Source of the DNA: Prillingera fragicola
Taxonomy: Eukaryota; Basidiomycota; Tremellomycetes; Trichosporonales; Trichosporonaceae
Assembly (NCBI GenBank): GCA_002335605.1
Contig: BEDY01000007.1
Location: 496,001-560,000 of the forward strand
DNA length: 64,000 nt
Direction: 5' to 3'
Below the pieces are notes generated by a model. That model had not been told where the DNA came from, ran no database searches, and saw only the letters and a list, made by a program, of their open reading frames with translations. Both the position numbers and the translations under genes were made by a program. Below are positions 53,426 through 64,000 of the stretch, in pieces (positions within the stretch are counted from its first letter, which is position 1; each line of letters begins with the position of its first letter).

Positions 53426-54647
53426 GGTGAGGAAGGGCCGGGAAGAAGGGCCTATGTGACTGGACTGGGCCGCCGGGGGTGGGACAGTGCTGGCGTTGGC
53501 GGTGTGATAACGGCTCGCGCAGTGGTGCCGGCGACTGCGAGCTGATTATTTGTCGCACGAGAATGTCAAAGATGAGGATTGTCAACAATGTCTGGTGCCA
53601 GTAGTCGGGGTCTCGGGCCGTGTAATCTTTCGGAGCACAGTGGTCCGAGCACAGTGCGAGAGAAATTCAGATTCCGGCCACGCGTCTTTGCCAATGAGAT
53701 GATTTACCACGTCGAGTAGTTGAACGTCAGAGAAGAGAAAGAGATGGTGCTCGATGCATGAGTGATGCATGAGATGTAGGATGCTCGGTGCCACTTGTCG
53801 CTGTTAGTCACTGTACTCCACGGTGGTTGGGCACTCGTACTTTGGTGTAGGGAGATGTGACGTCAGAGGGAAGGAGAAGAGTTGGCCAAGAACAAGGACA
53901 ACACCGGGCGTACCTAGTCTCCACACCACACTGCATTGTTCTTCATCGCTGTCAGTTTGAGAGCATGCATGCATAGTAAGAAATACAGATTGCACCACCC
54001 GGGTCATTAATGTATATGCCGAATGACACCGGTGAGCACGAGCTCGGCAAGATGCCGAGTGTACATGCATCTGGGATTGGTGGGGTCTCTGATTTTTCTG
54101 CTGGGGGAAGACACCTGGGTGGATGTTCAGGGTCCAGATTTGCGGCAGATGCGGCAAAGGACACGGCGCACGAGCAGAGGGCGCAGGGTCATCAGTGTCC
54201 ACAACATCCACCCGTCATGACCATGTCGTGTCGCCTCTCTTGACGTTGTACTCTTCCTCTCACTGCTCAGTAGACAGACATCTCGCAAGTACAAGCAGCG
54301 ACAGCGTCTATAGCTCATTCATACTACACTTTCCGTATCTAGGTAAGTGCCCACCCCTGCTGCTCAGTCAGTACCGCACACACCGCACGCCGCAAGCACA
54401 GACCTTGCCTCGAGGTGGCGTCACTTTCCCTCGTCTCGCTTGCAGGCAGACATTGTTCAGAAGAGAGTGGACGACGACCAGCCTTCACCATGCTCTGTCG
54501 TCTCGCCACTCCTCTTTCCGGCGAGCAGCACAACACTGCCCCGTCCTTATCTGTCTCCCACCACCCAGCGACAGCTCGGTCCTCGCCAGCCTCCGGCCCC
54601 ACCTCCCTGTGCACACCTTCCCCCACAATTTAGCAATCACTCACACA
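53426..54647. promoter_or_regulatory. Long upstream region of the hexokinase gene
   Basis: This is 1.2 kb between divergent ATGs. It contains several GCATGCAT-like repeats (53755-53775 and 53965-53975) and CT-rich leader sequence from about 54340. A minus-strand frame at 53582-53794 is not convincing. Its size suggests a regulated promoter for the hexokinase. Confidence 0.4.
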
Positions 54648-56698
54648 ATGACACAGCCCTCCTTCACGTTCACCTACCACCGCAGCATGTCCGTCCTCGA
54701 TAACGGCACCAACATTGGCACTTCGGCACGCAAGGCCTCCATCCCCAGCGGCCAGCCCTTTATGATGGAGCGTCGCCCCTCCCAGGGCTCCGGTATGGGC
54801 ATGGAGCGCCGCCCATCGCAGGGCTCGAGCCAGGGCTTTGACATGACTCCCATGTCAGCCATGACCCCGCTTGATGGTGCTGCCGAGCACCGCCCGGTGT
54901 CGGCGAGCCTGTCTAGGCGCACCTCGTCGCGCCGCGGGTCCGGATCCGTTACCACCCCCAGTGGCCTCAACGTCGTGTACCACACGCGCACCAATGTACG
55001 TGATCTTCTAGTGACCGTGCGGTCCACGCCGCCCGGTATTGCACACAGCGATCAGGGACCCGCCGGCAGTGTGTGAACATGACTGACCATTGCACAGGAG
55101 GAAACTGAGCTTCCTCACGCTGAGAAGAGTGAGTCTTCCCTTTGAATATGGCAAGAGTGGGCTAACGTCTGCAGAGACTATTGCGGACCATCTCCGCAAG
55201 TATGAGTCGCTCCTCACCGTTACGCCCCAGCGTATGCGCATGATTGTGCACGCGTTCGAGGACACGCTCGACAAGGGTCTGCAGAAGAAGGGCGAGATTG
55301 TCCCTATGAGTAAGCTCGACCGTGTTGATGCAGTGCTAACTTCCAGTCCCCGCCTTTGTGTTTGGCTGGCCCACCGGCGAAGAGAAGGGCGAATACCTCG
55401 CCGTCGACCTTGGAGGAACCAACTTGCGTGTCTGCCTCGTCACCCTCGAGGGTGGAGGCAAGTTTGAGGTCACCCAGACCAAGTACCGTTTGACCGAGGA
55501 GCAAAAGCAGGAGGAGGGTCAGAAGCTGTAAGTCTGCGTGTATTGAGCCGTGCTGATGTTTAGCTTTGACTTCTGCGCCGAGTGCCTCCACTCGTTCATT
55601 GTCGACAACTTGGGCCGCGACGAGAACGCCGACCATCTTCCTCTTGGTTTCACTGTGAGTGGCACTGCTCAAACTCTTGCTGATGTCAGTTCTCGTACCC
55701 CTGCTCGCAGGAGCGCATCGACCATGGCGAGCTCATCCGCTGGACCAAGGGCTTTGGTGCCGCCAACACTGAGGGTCACGACGTTGCTGCCATGTTCGCC
55801 GAGTCGCTCAAGAAGTTCGGTGTCCGCGCCGAGCTCACCGCTCTGATCAACGACACTACTGGCACCCTCATGGCCTCCAACTATGTCGACCCCAACACCC
55901 GCATTGCCGTCATCTTTGGCACTGGTTGCAACGCCGCATACATGGAGACCGCAGGCAACATTCCCAAGATTGACTACATGGGCCTGGACGCAGACCAGGA
56001 CATGGCCATCAACTGCGAGTGGGGCGCGTTCGACTCGTTTGAGCACCAGCACCTCCCCCGCACCAAGTACGACATTATCATTGACGAGTCGTCAAACAAG
56101 GTCGGCGAGCAATCGTTTGAAAAGATGATTGCCGGTCTGTACCTCGGTGAAATCTTCCGTCTCATCCTCTGCGAAATGATCGACGCCGGAGACCTCTTCC
56201 TCGGCCAGAACACTTACAAGCTCGAGAAGGCGTATGCGTTTGACACGGCATTCCTGTCCCTCATGGAGAGTGACCCGACCGACGAGCTGCTCACTGTCAT
56301 TGGCGTCTTCAACCACTTCTTCGGTGTCGAGACTACCCTCGAGGAGCGCCAGTTCTTCCGTTCGCTCGCTCAGCTCATCGGTACCCGTTCCGCACGCCTT
56401 TCGGCCTGTGGCATCGCCGCGATTGTCTCCAAGAAGGGATACCTGGAGAAGGGATGCAGTGTTGGTGCCGACGGATCGCTATACAACGTGAGTCCCCCTG
56501 TCGCTGAACGGTTACTGACACTGGCAGAAATACCCCAACTTTGCCAAACGCCTCGAGCAGGCCCTGGTGGACATTTTCGGCGAGGCGGGCCGCAAGATTA
56601 CGACCCACAACGCCGAGGATGGCTCGGGTGTCGGCTCGGCCATTATTGCCGCCATGACAAAGGCGCGCAAGTCGGCAGGCATCTACGCCGACTACTAG
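54648..56698 (+). CDS. Hexokinase with an N-terminal regulatory-type extension
   Basis: Seven exons: 54648-54995, 55098-55128, 55175-55309, 55347-55527, 55564-55654, 55690-56487 and 56528-56698. The introns are 102, 46, 37, 36, 35 and 40 nt. The product is 584 aa versus about 490 in typical fungal hexokinases. The catalytic part has the phosphate-1 loop LAVDLGGTNLRVCLV, the sugar-binding segment [26 protein letters not shown] (split over the 35-nt intron), the catalytic Asp in LINDTTGTLMASNY, IFGTGCNAAY, and adenosine-motif residues near the C-terminus (DGSGVGSAIIAAMTKAR). The extra N-terminal about 115 residues are Ser/Gly/Met-rich and carry MERRPSQGS twice plus RRTSSRRGS, all PKA-type RRxS motifs. 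The enzyme phosphorylates glucose/fructose. Which paralogue (HXK1 or HXK2) is not decidable. Confidence 0.93.
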
Positions 56699-56805
56699 AT
56701 GAGCGAGCACCTCAAAATGTATAAGATTAGAACTAGCCTCGCCCAAGGTGGCATACTGACAAGTTGATACATACATCTAAACAGTGAAACTCTAAAGATA
56801 TACTC

Positions 56806-59800
56806 TTACATGGTCATGAGCGTCGCGCCGTCCTCTTCGGCCGGCGTCTCGGTCTCGCCCGCCACGGGCCAGCGGTCCGGCACGCTGGGAAAGTAGTACC
56901 GCTCCATGGCGGTCCGGAATCGTTTGCGATACTGTAGCGGGGTGACGATTGTGGGCTCGCCGCGCCCACCGCCGCCAAAGTCCTTTACCCACGATTCCAC
57001 CTTTTTGTCCCATGTAAAAGTACGAATATAGTCGACTACGCCGACGACGAGCTCGTGGTGCTCCGTGTCGACGCCGACGACGAGAGAATAGTCCATTACG
57101 TTTAGGTTGGAGAGGAAGAGGGTGTCGTTCCATAGCGCTGTGCGGAGGATGCGCTTCGAGTGGTCGCGCAAGTATAGCGGCGATGTGTTTGTGACCTCCA
57201 TGAGGTTTTCGTCGAGAAGAACTTCATTGACTTTGCCCGTGGGCTTGATGAGGCGGTTGCGCGTGCTGCCCTTTAGGTCGTAGATTTTGGAGAATGTGCG
57301 GTTGTAGAATAGGTTTTCTTGAACCAATACGTTCATGTGCATCGACCGGCCGGTGACCGCGTTGCGGTAGCCGATCTTGAAGATGCCGTACGTCTTTGCC
57401 AGCGCCGTCGGACGGCCACGCTGGAAGGCCGTAGACGTGTACTCAAAGTATGCAGGCGCAAACTTTGTGATTGCGTCCATCTCGAGACGCGAAATCTCCT
57501 TGACGATGAACCGGTCGTCCTTGGTCTTGAGAAAGGCTGAACCAGACTTGCCGCCGCTGGCGTCAAACTTGGCACATCGCGCGAGAGACTCGACAAAGCT
57601 GTCCTCGCACTGGCAGGCCTGGCGGAGAGCGGCAAACTGCTCGGCAAAGAATATCCGGCAGCTGATGGTCGACGAGCCAGACTCAAAGTCATACTTGGAG
57701 TGGGTACCCTCGGCCCGACGGGGGTCGTCCGTCTCCATCGCCTCGTCCACGGAAATGATATCCCAGGGCCGGTCGGACGCGTTGGTGGTTATTTCGTCCA
57801 GCATCGACGGCTCATGGCGACGAGCCTTGGCAGCCGCTGCCACAGAACGCATCTGGTCGCGATACGTCTTTGAGCTGAGAGTAAACGCAATGATACTCGT
57901 TGGCTCATTCTCGCGCACAATGACACGCGAGTCGACGAAAATGTGCTCAGCCGCAGAGAGGGGGTACTCGAGCGGGGTAAAGTCCCCAGCGCGGAAGGCC
58001 CACAGACCAGTGAGAGTCTTGAGGATGGACGACCTTTCACCACCACCAGTGCTCATCTCGCTCTCGGACATTTGCGAGACGGCCGACAGGTTCTTGCTCT
58101 TGCCGCCGCCCTCGTCCTCGGTCGGGACCTGTGGCTGCGGCGTAGGCGGAATGCTGGGCAGCGGCGCGGCGGTGTCGAACGAGCCAAGCTCAATGTGCAT
58201 GAGCGGCTTGTGCCTCGTAGTCTCGTGCTTGTGTTCCGGAGCCACTAGCTGCGATTCGGTGGTCTGATTAGGTGGCGTGCTGTTACTCGGCCCAGCCTCC
58301 GGTTCGGCGTCATCAGACTTTTTCGGTGTCGCATCTTCGGGCACATCCACAGCTTCTGGCTTGGTAGGCGTCGCCTCTTCCAGCGGCTTGGGCAGGGCCG
58401 GGCGTGGCTTGCTAGGCGACGAAGGCTTGCGGCGGGGCTTGGCACGTCCAGTCGAATCGACGCTCACATCAGAGTTGGCGTCCTCGTCCTCCTCATTGTC
58501 GGCCGCCGACGAGTCGGAGTCAAACTCGTCCTTGAACGCATCGCGGACATTGTTAAACACCTGGACCTTGGCCTTTGTCACGCCAACGCGCCCGGCACGC
58601 TTTCCGCGCGCAAGCGACAGACGTTTCTGGCGATCACGCTCGGCTTCACGCGTAATCTTGTCAAAGTGGCGGGCGATGGAGGTAACACGGCTGCCGGCCG
58701 CGACAACACGGCGGGGAACACCGCGAAGCAGCGAGCCTCCAGGTGACGAGGTAGCCCCGCTGGGGAGAGGCTCGGACGCCTTTCTCGGTGTACGGCCCTT
58801 GCCGGCAATGCGCGGCTTGCCCTCGTGGCTGACAGTCTTGTGGACCGTCAAGCGAGGCGACGGGGCGAGCAAGAAATCACGCCGCGGGCCAGAGGGTGAT
58901 GTGGCACGCGATCTCGTGAGACCCACTGGCGAAGCTGTCCGGGATATATGGCCGCGCGGTGTCGATGCCTCGGGAGCGGTCTGGGACCGGCTCTTGCCTG
59001 CAGAGGAAACGACGCGAGCGGCATTCACGGCATAACTCCGATCAGCGTCCGAGAGCAGCGGGCGCGACGCATCGCGCTGCCTGCCAGGATTGTCATGACG
59101 GCCACGACGGTGAAACTTGGGGCGAGCAGGTGGCAGCGCAGCCGGGACGTCACTGTCCGAGACATCCGGCTCGGGTACAACACGACGAGTAATGCCTGCT
59201 GCCGAACGAGGGCGCTGAATTGAGCTCGGCGGCGTGTCGATCGGCATGGGGTCGAACTCCTGATCCCCCACAGAGTCCTGGAACCGCTTGACGAGATCCG
59301 CGATACTGGGGGCTGGGCGCGCTTTCCGTGGCAGTCTAGACACAAACCCGTGGACATGGGCGTCGCTGTCTACGCCACTCGAGGCCTCAAAGCGGTCAGC
59401 CATTGGCGTAACGTTGGGCACCGAGCCTCTGGGGAAGGCCGATATGGTCGAGTCGCTGTCATAGTTGCGCGGCTCCGGCGGCGTCTCGAGTATGGGCAGT
59501 TTGTTCCCCGCCCGGGACAGCGTGGGCGTAGGCGTGACGGACTCGCTCGAGATGGTCGTTGTCTTGCTGACGGGTGGAGGCCCAGCGACGTCCAGGTTCC
59601 GGCGAGGCTCGTCGAGCGCAAGAGGCGAGTCAAGGGAACACTGCGGTATCTCGAGCGGCGTGTCGACCTGAGGCGCAACGGAAGAAGCCGGGGACGGCAC
59701 CTTGGACGTCTCGCCGTCAGTGGCCTTTTCGCCCTCGCCCTCCTCGGGCACAGATATGCTGGCTATATTCTTGTCGAGCGAGCCAAACACGTCCTGCGTA

Positions 59801-62800
59801 GCAAACAGCCTCTTGAGATGGGTGGCGGTCATGCGACGCAGATCCTTTTCTGTGGGCATGTACAGCTTTTCCACGTCAAGGAAGTCGACGTCCCACTGGA
59901 TAACCTTGTCCTGTAGCGCCTGGAGCACGACGTTGATTGCCAGCACATCTGTGGGCGGGGTCTGTTTGTAGGTCCTGTTGAGCGAGTTGACCATTTCGTC
60001 GCGATCGGCAACGGCACGAGTGAGCAACGCGTCGCGATCAGCGCGCATCGATGTAATCTTATCCGGGTCAACCAAGTCGTCTGAAAAGCTTCGAAGACGG
60101 AAGAGGACCGAGTCAAAGAACGCAGCCGTCTTGGCTAGCGCACTCTCATACTCTTGGTTTTTAAGAATGACCTTATCCTCGATACGGACCATGAGCTTGA
60201 TGCTCGGCCGGACGGGCTCGTAGAGCTCAATGTCGTCGTTGTGGATACGCACAACCATGTTATGGTGCGCGAAATAACGAATGTGCTCGCGGTAGGCGTC
60301 GTGCTGGCACCCGAACCCGGTGCGCGTCTTGGGCGGGTAGAAGCAGTGCTCCAAGTATGCGCCCCAGGACATGCGCCAGGTCTCCTCGCGCATCACCGTC
60401 GGCTCCCAGGAGCGATTACACTCGCGGCAGTACGTCCAGGTGACGATCTGTTCCTCATGTCCGACGAGCGGACACATGAACTGCTCCATGACGATCTGCA
60501 AGCGACGCTCGGCGTGCACGAGCACGTCGTAGTGGAACAGCATGAGTTGCTCGCACGTCTTGTTTGGGCAACGGTGCGCGGCATTGCTGACCATCGAGCC
60601 GAGCAACTGACCGAGCGTCTGGTCGTCTTCTTGGTAAAAGTTGATCTGCTGGCGGTTTGTCTCCACGCACGGCTTGTCCTGGCCTTGGCGGTAGAGCGAC
60701 TGCAGATAAACAATACCTTGAAAGTTCTTTGGTGCCAGAGGCCCAGGGTTGCGGCGCACATAGTGCTGCCACAGCTTGACTTGCTCCGAGTGGTCCAGCT
60801 CAATGAAGGCCAAGTCACTGGCTTCCTTGAAGTCGTCGGGGTTCAGGAGCACGCGGTACGGGTCGCTGGTGGCTTTCTCCTTGTTAGGAGGCGGGAGCAG
60901 GAGCATGCTGGATGGCACGCTCTGTGTGATGCCCGGTATGATGGACGGCTGCAGGCCTGAAGGGCTCAGCACTGGTGTAGGTGTCGGGCCAGGAGGCACA
61001 GCAGTAGTCGTGTTGAGTGACAAGGCAGGTGTCAAGGTCGGCGGCGTCGAGCTGGACGAGTTCGTAGATATCGCCTGGACCTGGGCATGCGACAAATGCG
61101 GACTCGCAGGTGCAGCTGTAGAGGCGCCAGACGTGGCCGTTGTAGAAGGACCATTGGAGGAGCCGCCAGCAGCCTCAGCCACGACCGTCTGAAGATTAGG
61201 CGTGGACGCCGACGTCGCAGCAGCTGACGAAAGCTTGTGGCTCTCGTTTGTCGGGGTCTCAACCCCATCGCCCTCGGGTGAATCAGCCGTGACGGTAAGG
61301 TCGGGCGTCGACTTGCTCTCTGCAATCTTGGCCGCAAGCACCTCCGGCTTGACAGCCTCGGATGCAAGCGGGACAGGGATGGCAGGGACGCGTTTCTCCT
61401 CTTCGAGAATCTTTTCGGCCTCTTTCTCATCCCGACGAAGACGGAGCTGGTTGAGCGTCCTGTCCAGCGCAGCCATCTTGGCCAGTGGGGCGGGCGGCGG
61501 GAAACGCACAGCGACCGAAGCCGACAACACAGTTGTAAGGTACGGTTCGAGTGACTCCGCAATCTGGCGCGTGAGGCGCATAGCATCCTGGCGCTCCTGC
61601 TCTTTATCGTCCTCGATATCCTGTTGGCGCGGCGTAGACTCCCCGTCGCCATCCACTACCTTGCTAGCGACGCCGTATACCACATTCGGCGTAGCGTTTG
61701 GGTCAGCCAGCATGCGGAGAAGCTCCTTGTACTCGTCCGGCAGGGGTGGAGAGGGAGGGAGGATGTGGAACTCGTCGCCGTAGAGGAATATCTCATTCTT
61801 GAGGTGGTAGGCCACGAGCGCCATAAAGTCAGAGATATCCTTGACTTTACTGAGCGTCTTCATAGGGCCGCCACGCAGGATGATGGTTCCTCCGAACCCG
61901 TTGTGGGTACCCTCGAAGCGCATGTATGTCTTTCGCCGGCCGGGGATAAGTTTGTCTTCAAAGGTCTGGACTTTGAAGTCTGCGCAGCGGCCTAGGCGGG
62001 GCTCAAGAGCGAGGCGGTCCATAGAGCCAATAATGTCGGCGTGGGTGCAGCGCGCGACCTGGTGGATGGCCGAAAACTTGACGCCACGGGCGACAACAAT
62101 GTTGGCCTGATACAGGAACTCGAGCGCAATGCGGGAGACGAACCGCTCCACGAGCACGATGTGTGGCCGCAGGTCGATGATACGGTTCGTGAGTAGACGG
62201 AGGTAGTCGCGCTCCTGCTTCATGATTGGGTCAAGAGACATGAACTGGGTCTCGACACGGTGATAGTCGAGAGGGAAGGTAATGACCATGATGCGTGGGT
62301 TGACAAGTCGGCGGGACATGCCCTTGTGTGCCACGTTTTTCGTAATGACAATACCGTCGACGTACTCCGAGTCGCGAATCTTGCCACCGGGCACCTTTTT
62401 GATCTTGACATAGGTGCGGATATCAATCGAATCGCCTGCCCGCACCATGGGGCACAGGTTGTCTGACACGCGGAGCAGGAGGTGGTTCAACGTGCGGTGC
62501 CACTCGGCACGGTGTGTGAGCTTGTTGCGGTCGATGGCCTGCTGAAGCATAGTGTTGAAGTGATCCAGCGATGGCCCAGAAATAAACTCGCGCGAGCCGC
62601 CACTGCTTGTCAGTCAAGCCAAGACTCGCAAACTTACGCAAAGGACAGGGATCTTGCACGCCACAAGCCATCCTTCCTGTCCGTATCCAACAACGCGTTC
62701 AGCCCACCACCAAGACTAGCAGTCGACAACAACCTTGTCCGCGAATCCAAGGGAAACTGATCAAACAGCCCGGGCGTCAACGGCGTCGCGGCTGGTGTCC

Positions 62801-64000
62801 GCCCATCGTCCGAGTCGTGGTACTCGCTGCTGGGAAAGCTAACGTGCGGCCCTTCGGTCGGGAACTCGAGCCGCTTGTTCCGGCTGATCGTACCCTCGGC
62901 GGTGCCAGGCCTGGGACTAGGCGTCTCAGAGGGCGCAATGCTCTGTGGTTGTTCGTCTGAGTTATCGTCTCCCATGCGGCGGAAGGGCGGCGCGGTCGTC
63001 GGGCGTGCCATGCCAAACACATGCCCGTCCTCGCTGTCCGACATGTCTGATGTGTCTTCAGGGGTGAACGGCCGTTCTGGCAGGTCCGGGGCGTTGCGAT
63101 TCCAATACCGCGGCACAGACGACTCGTCGATCGCAGTGAGAGAGTCGTTGTTATGTTGTCGGGTGAACAGCTGCGAGGCAGCGTACGGTGAAGCAGTGTA
63201 CGCCATCTCGGGCGAGATGACACGATCAGGCAAGTTAGACATTGCCGAACTGATCGACCTGCGGTCATCGTCGTCGTCGTACTCCTCCATAATCTTGAGA
63301 CACAAGTTGCACACGCGCACCATGCCATCCTGGCCGAACCGACGCGCGCCGATAATGTTGGATGCACAGCGTCCACAGAAGATTTGCCCACAGATGCGGC
63401 AATGGTGTTTTCGCCTCCATGTTGTAAATACCTGCCGTCAGCTCTTGTAAAGTAAAGATGATACGCACAGATTTACAGTCATAGCACTCCTTGCAGTGCT
63501 CGTCCGCCATCCAGTAGTGCTTACTCAACCCCTCGCCGCGCATGCGTCGGATAATCTTGCTCACACTGCCGGGCCGTTTGACAAACCCAAGACTGCGAAC
63601 ACTGCGCGTATCCTCGGCCGGCAACTGGAAACCTGGCACAAAGGAGAAGTTGGGCTGGCTGAGTTCGGCATTTGCGGCTACCATCGCAGACAGCGAGACC
63701 GAAGACGGCGAGTCGGGGATCGTGCTGATTGAACCGCGCCGCGGTCGCCTGCCGCCACCGAGCGCTGATGGTCCAATGGACTTGCCGCGCGCATGGGAAA
63801 TGTCAATGGAGGGGATTGCAGTGTGTGAGGTCAAGCGCGGGGCAGGTGGAGGTCCCATTGACTCCTCCGTGACTGTCGGTTTACTCGGCATGGTCGTCGT
63901 AACACTCGTGACAGGCGACACGGTGACCTGGGCTGGAGCAGCGGTAGACGGCCGCCAATTCTGTTTCCCGGGTACAAGTGTTCTGCGAGACTGCAACGTG
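56806..64000 (-). CDS. FAB1: Phosphatidylinositol-3-phosphate 5-kinase Fab1/PIKfyve (5' partial)
   Basis: Exons in the window: 63469 to beyond 64000, 62638-63431 and 56806-62602, with 37- and 35-nt introns. More than 2,370 residues are encoded and the N-terminus lies outside. Domains in order: a FYVE zinc finger split by an intron (HCKECYDCKS joined to FTTWRRKHHCRICGQIFCGRC), a Ser-rich linker, a TCP1/chaperonin-like domain (ARGVKFSAIHQVARCTHADI, GFGGTIILRGG), a conserved Cys-rich region (CPNKTCEQLMLFHYDVL, TYCRECNRSWEPT), a long disordered linker with basic and acidic runs, and the PIP kinase domain (FIVKEISRLEMDAITKFAPAYF, YDLKGSTRNR, NVMDYSLVVGVD, VGVVDYIRTFTWDKK). It makes PI(3,5)P2 on endosome and vacuole membranes. 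The 3' end is 107 nt from the convergent hexokinase stop. Confidence 0.96.

Noticed and set aside
53582..53794. A minus-strand 70-codon frame (LFSDVQLLDVVNHLIG) that looks slightly BTB-like
   Set aside because: Too short, with no continuation by splicing found and no flanking domain. Could be a relic but is not supportable.
57377..58267. A 296-codon plus-strand frame inside the Fab1 locus
   Set aside because: It is antisense to the PIP kinase domain; all motifs are on the minus strand.

Overview
The window looks like chromosomal DNA from a basidiomycete yeast, most likely Tremellomycetes and possibly Trichosporonales. The evidence is GC-rich coding sequence, compact gene spacing, and many very short spliceosomal introns (usually 35-60 nt, with GTRNGT donors and CTRAC-type branch points). 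The proteins are fungal: Rrp3, Erg19, Sec39, Nup84/Nup107, Ariadne, Fab1, hexokinase and the proteasome alpha-5 subunit. Exon structures below come from conserved protein reading frames plus splice consensus. Genus is inference.

Layout. 0-12.4 kb: a giant low-complexity protein (+) and a coiled-coil protein (-). 12.7-17.2 kb: a divergent metabolic pair, a D-galactonate dehydratase-like enolase-superfamily enzyme (-) and an intracellular GH1 beta-glycosidase (+) whose introns are unusually long and enclose an 11-nt microexon. 17.2-24 kb: a gene-poor, accessory-looking stretch with one divergent protein-kinase-like gene and two tiny cysteine-rich genes at 21.6 and 23.1 kb. These two share identical cysteine spacing, an NRGG motif and an intron at the same codon. 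24-43 kb: housekeeping genes, namely a Pml1/SNIP1-like FHA splicing factor, a coiled-coil protein, a DUF1308-like protein, an Ariadne RBR E3 ligase divergent from Nup84/Nup107, a BTB protein, the DEAD-box helicase Rrp3, an F-box-like protein, a disordered protein and mevalonate diphosphate decarboxylase. 43-64 kb: a Sec39-domain tethering protein, a Pro/Ala-rich protein, an RNF216-like RBR E3 ligase divergent from proteasome subunit alpha-5, a small hypothetical protein, a hexokinase with an N-terminal extension, and Fab1/PIKfyve (5' end outside the window).

Functional links. The galactonate dehydratase and GH1 genes share one 924-bp promoter, which suggests a glycoside/sugar-acid catabolism unit. 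The RNF216-like ligase and the proteasome alpha-5 gene share a 675-bp promoter that contains an exact GGTGGCAAA, the yeast PACE/Rpn4 element, and a perfect 20-bp palindrome. No tRNA, rRNA, transposon, CRISPR array or viral element was seen.

The strongest novelty candidate is the pair of 41-codon Cys-rich genes (21620-21855 and 23106-23263). Other items worth checking are three introns whose length is a multiple of three and which lack stop codons, so they hide inside long open frames.
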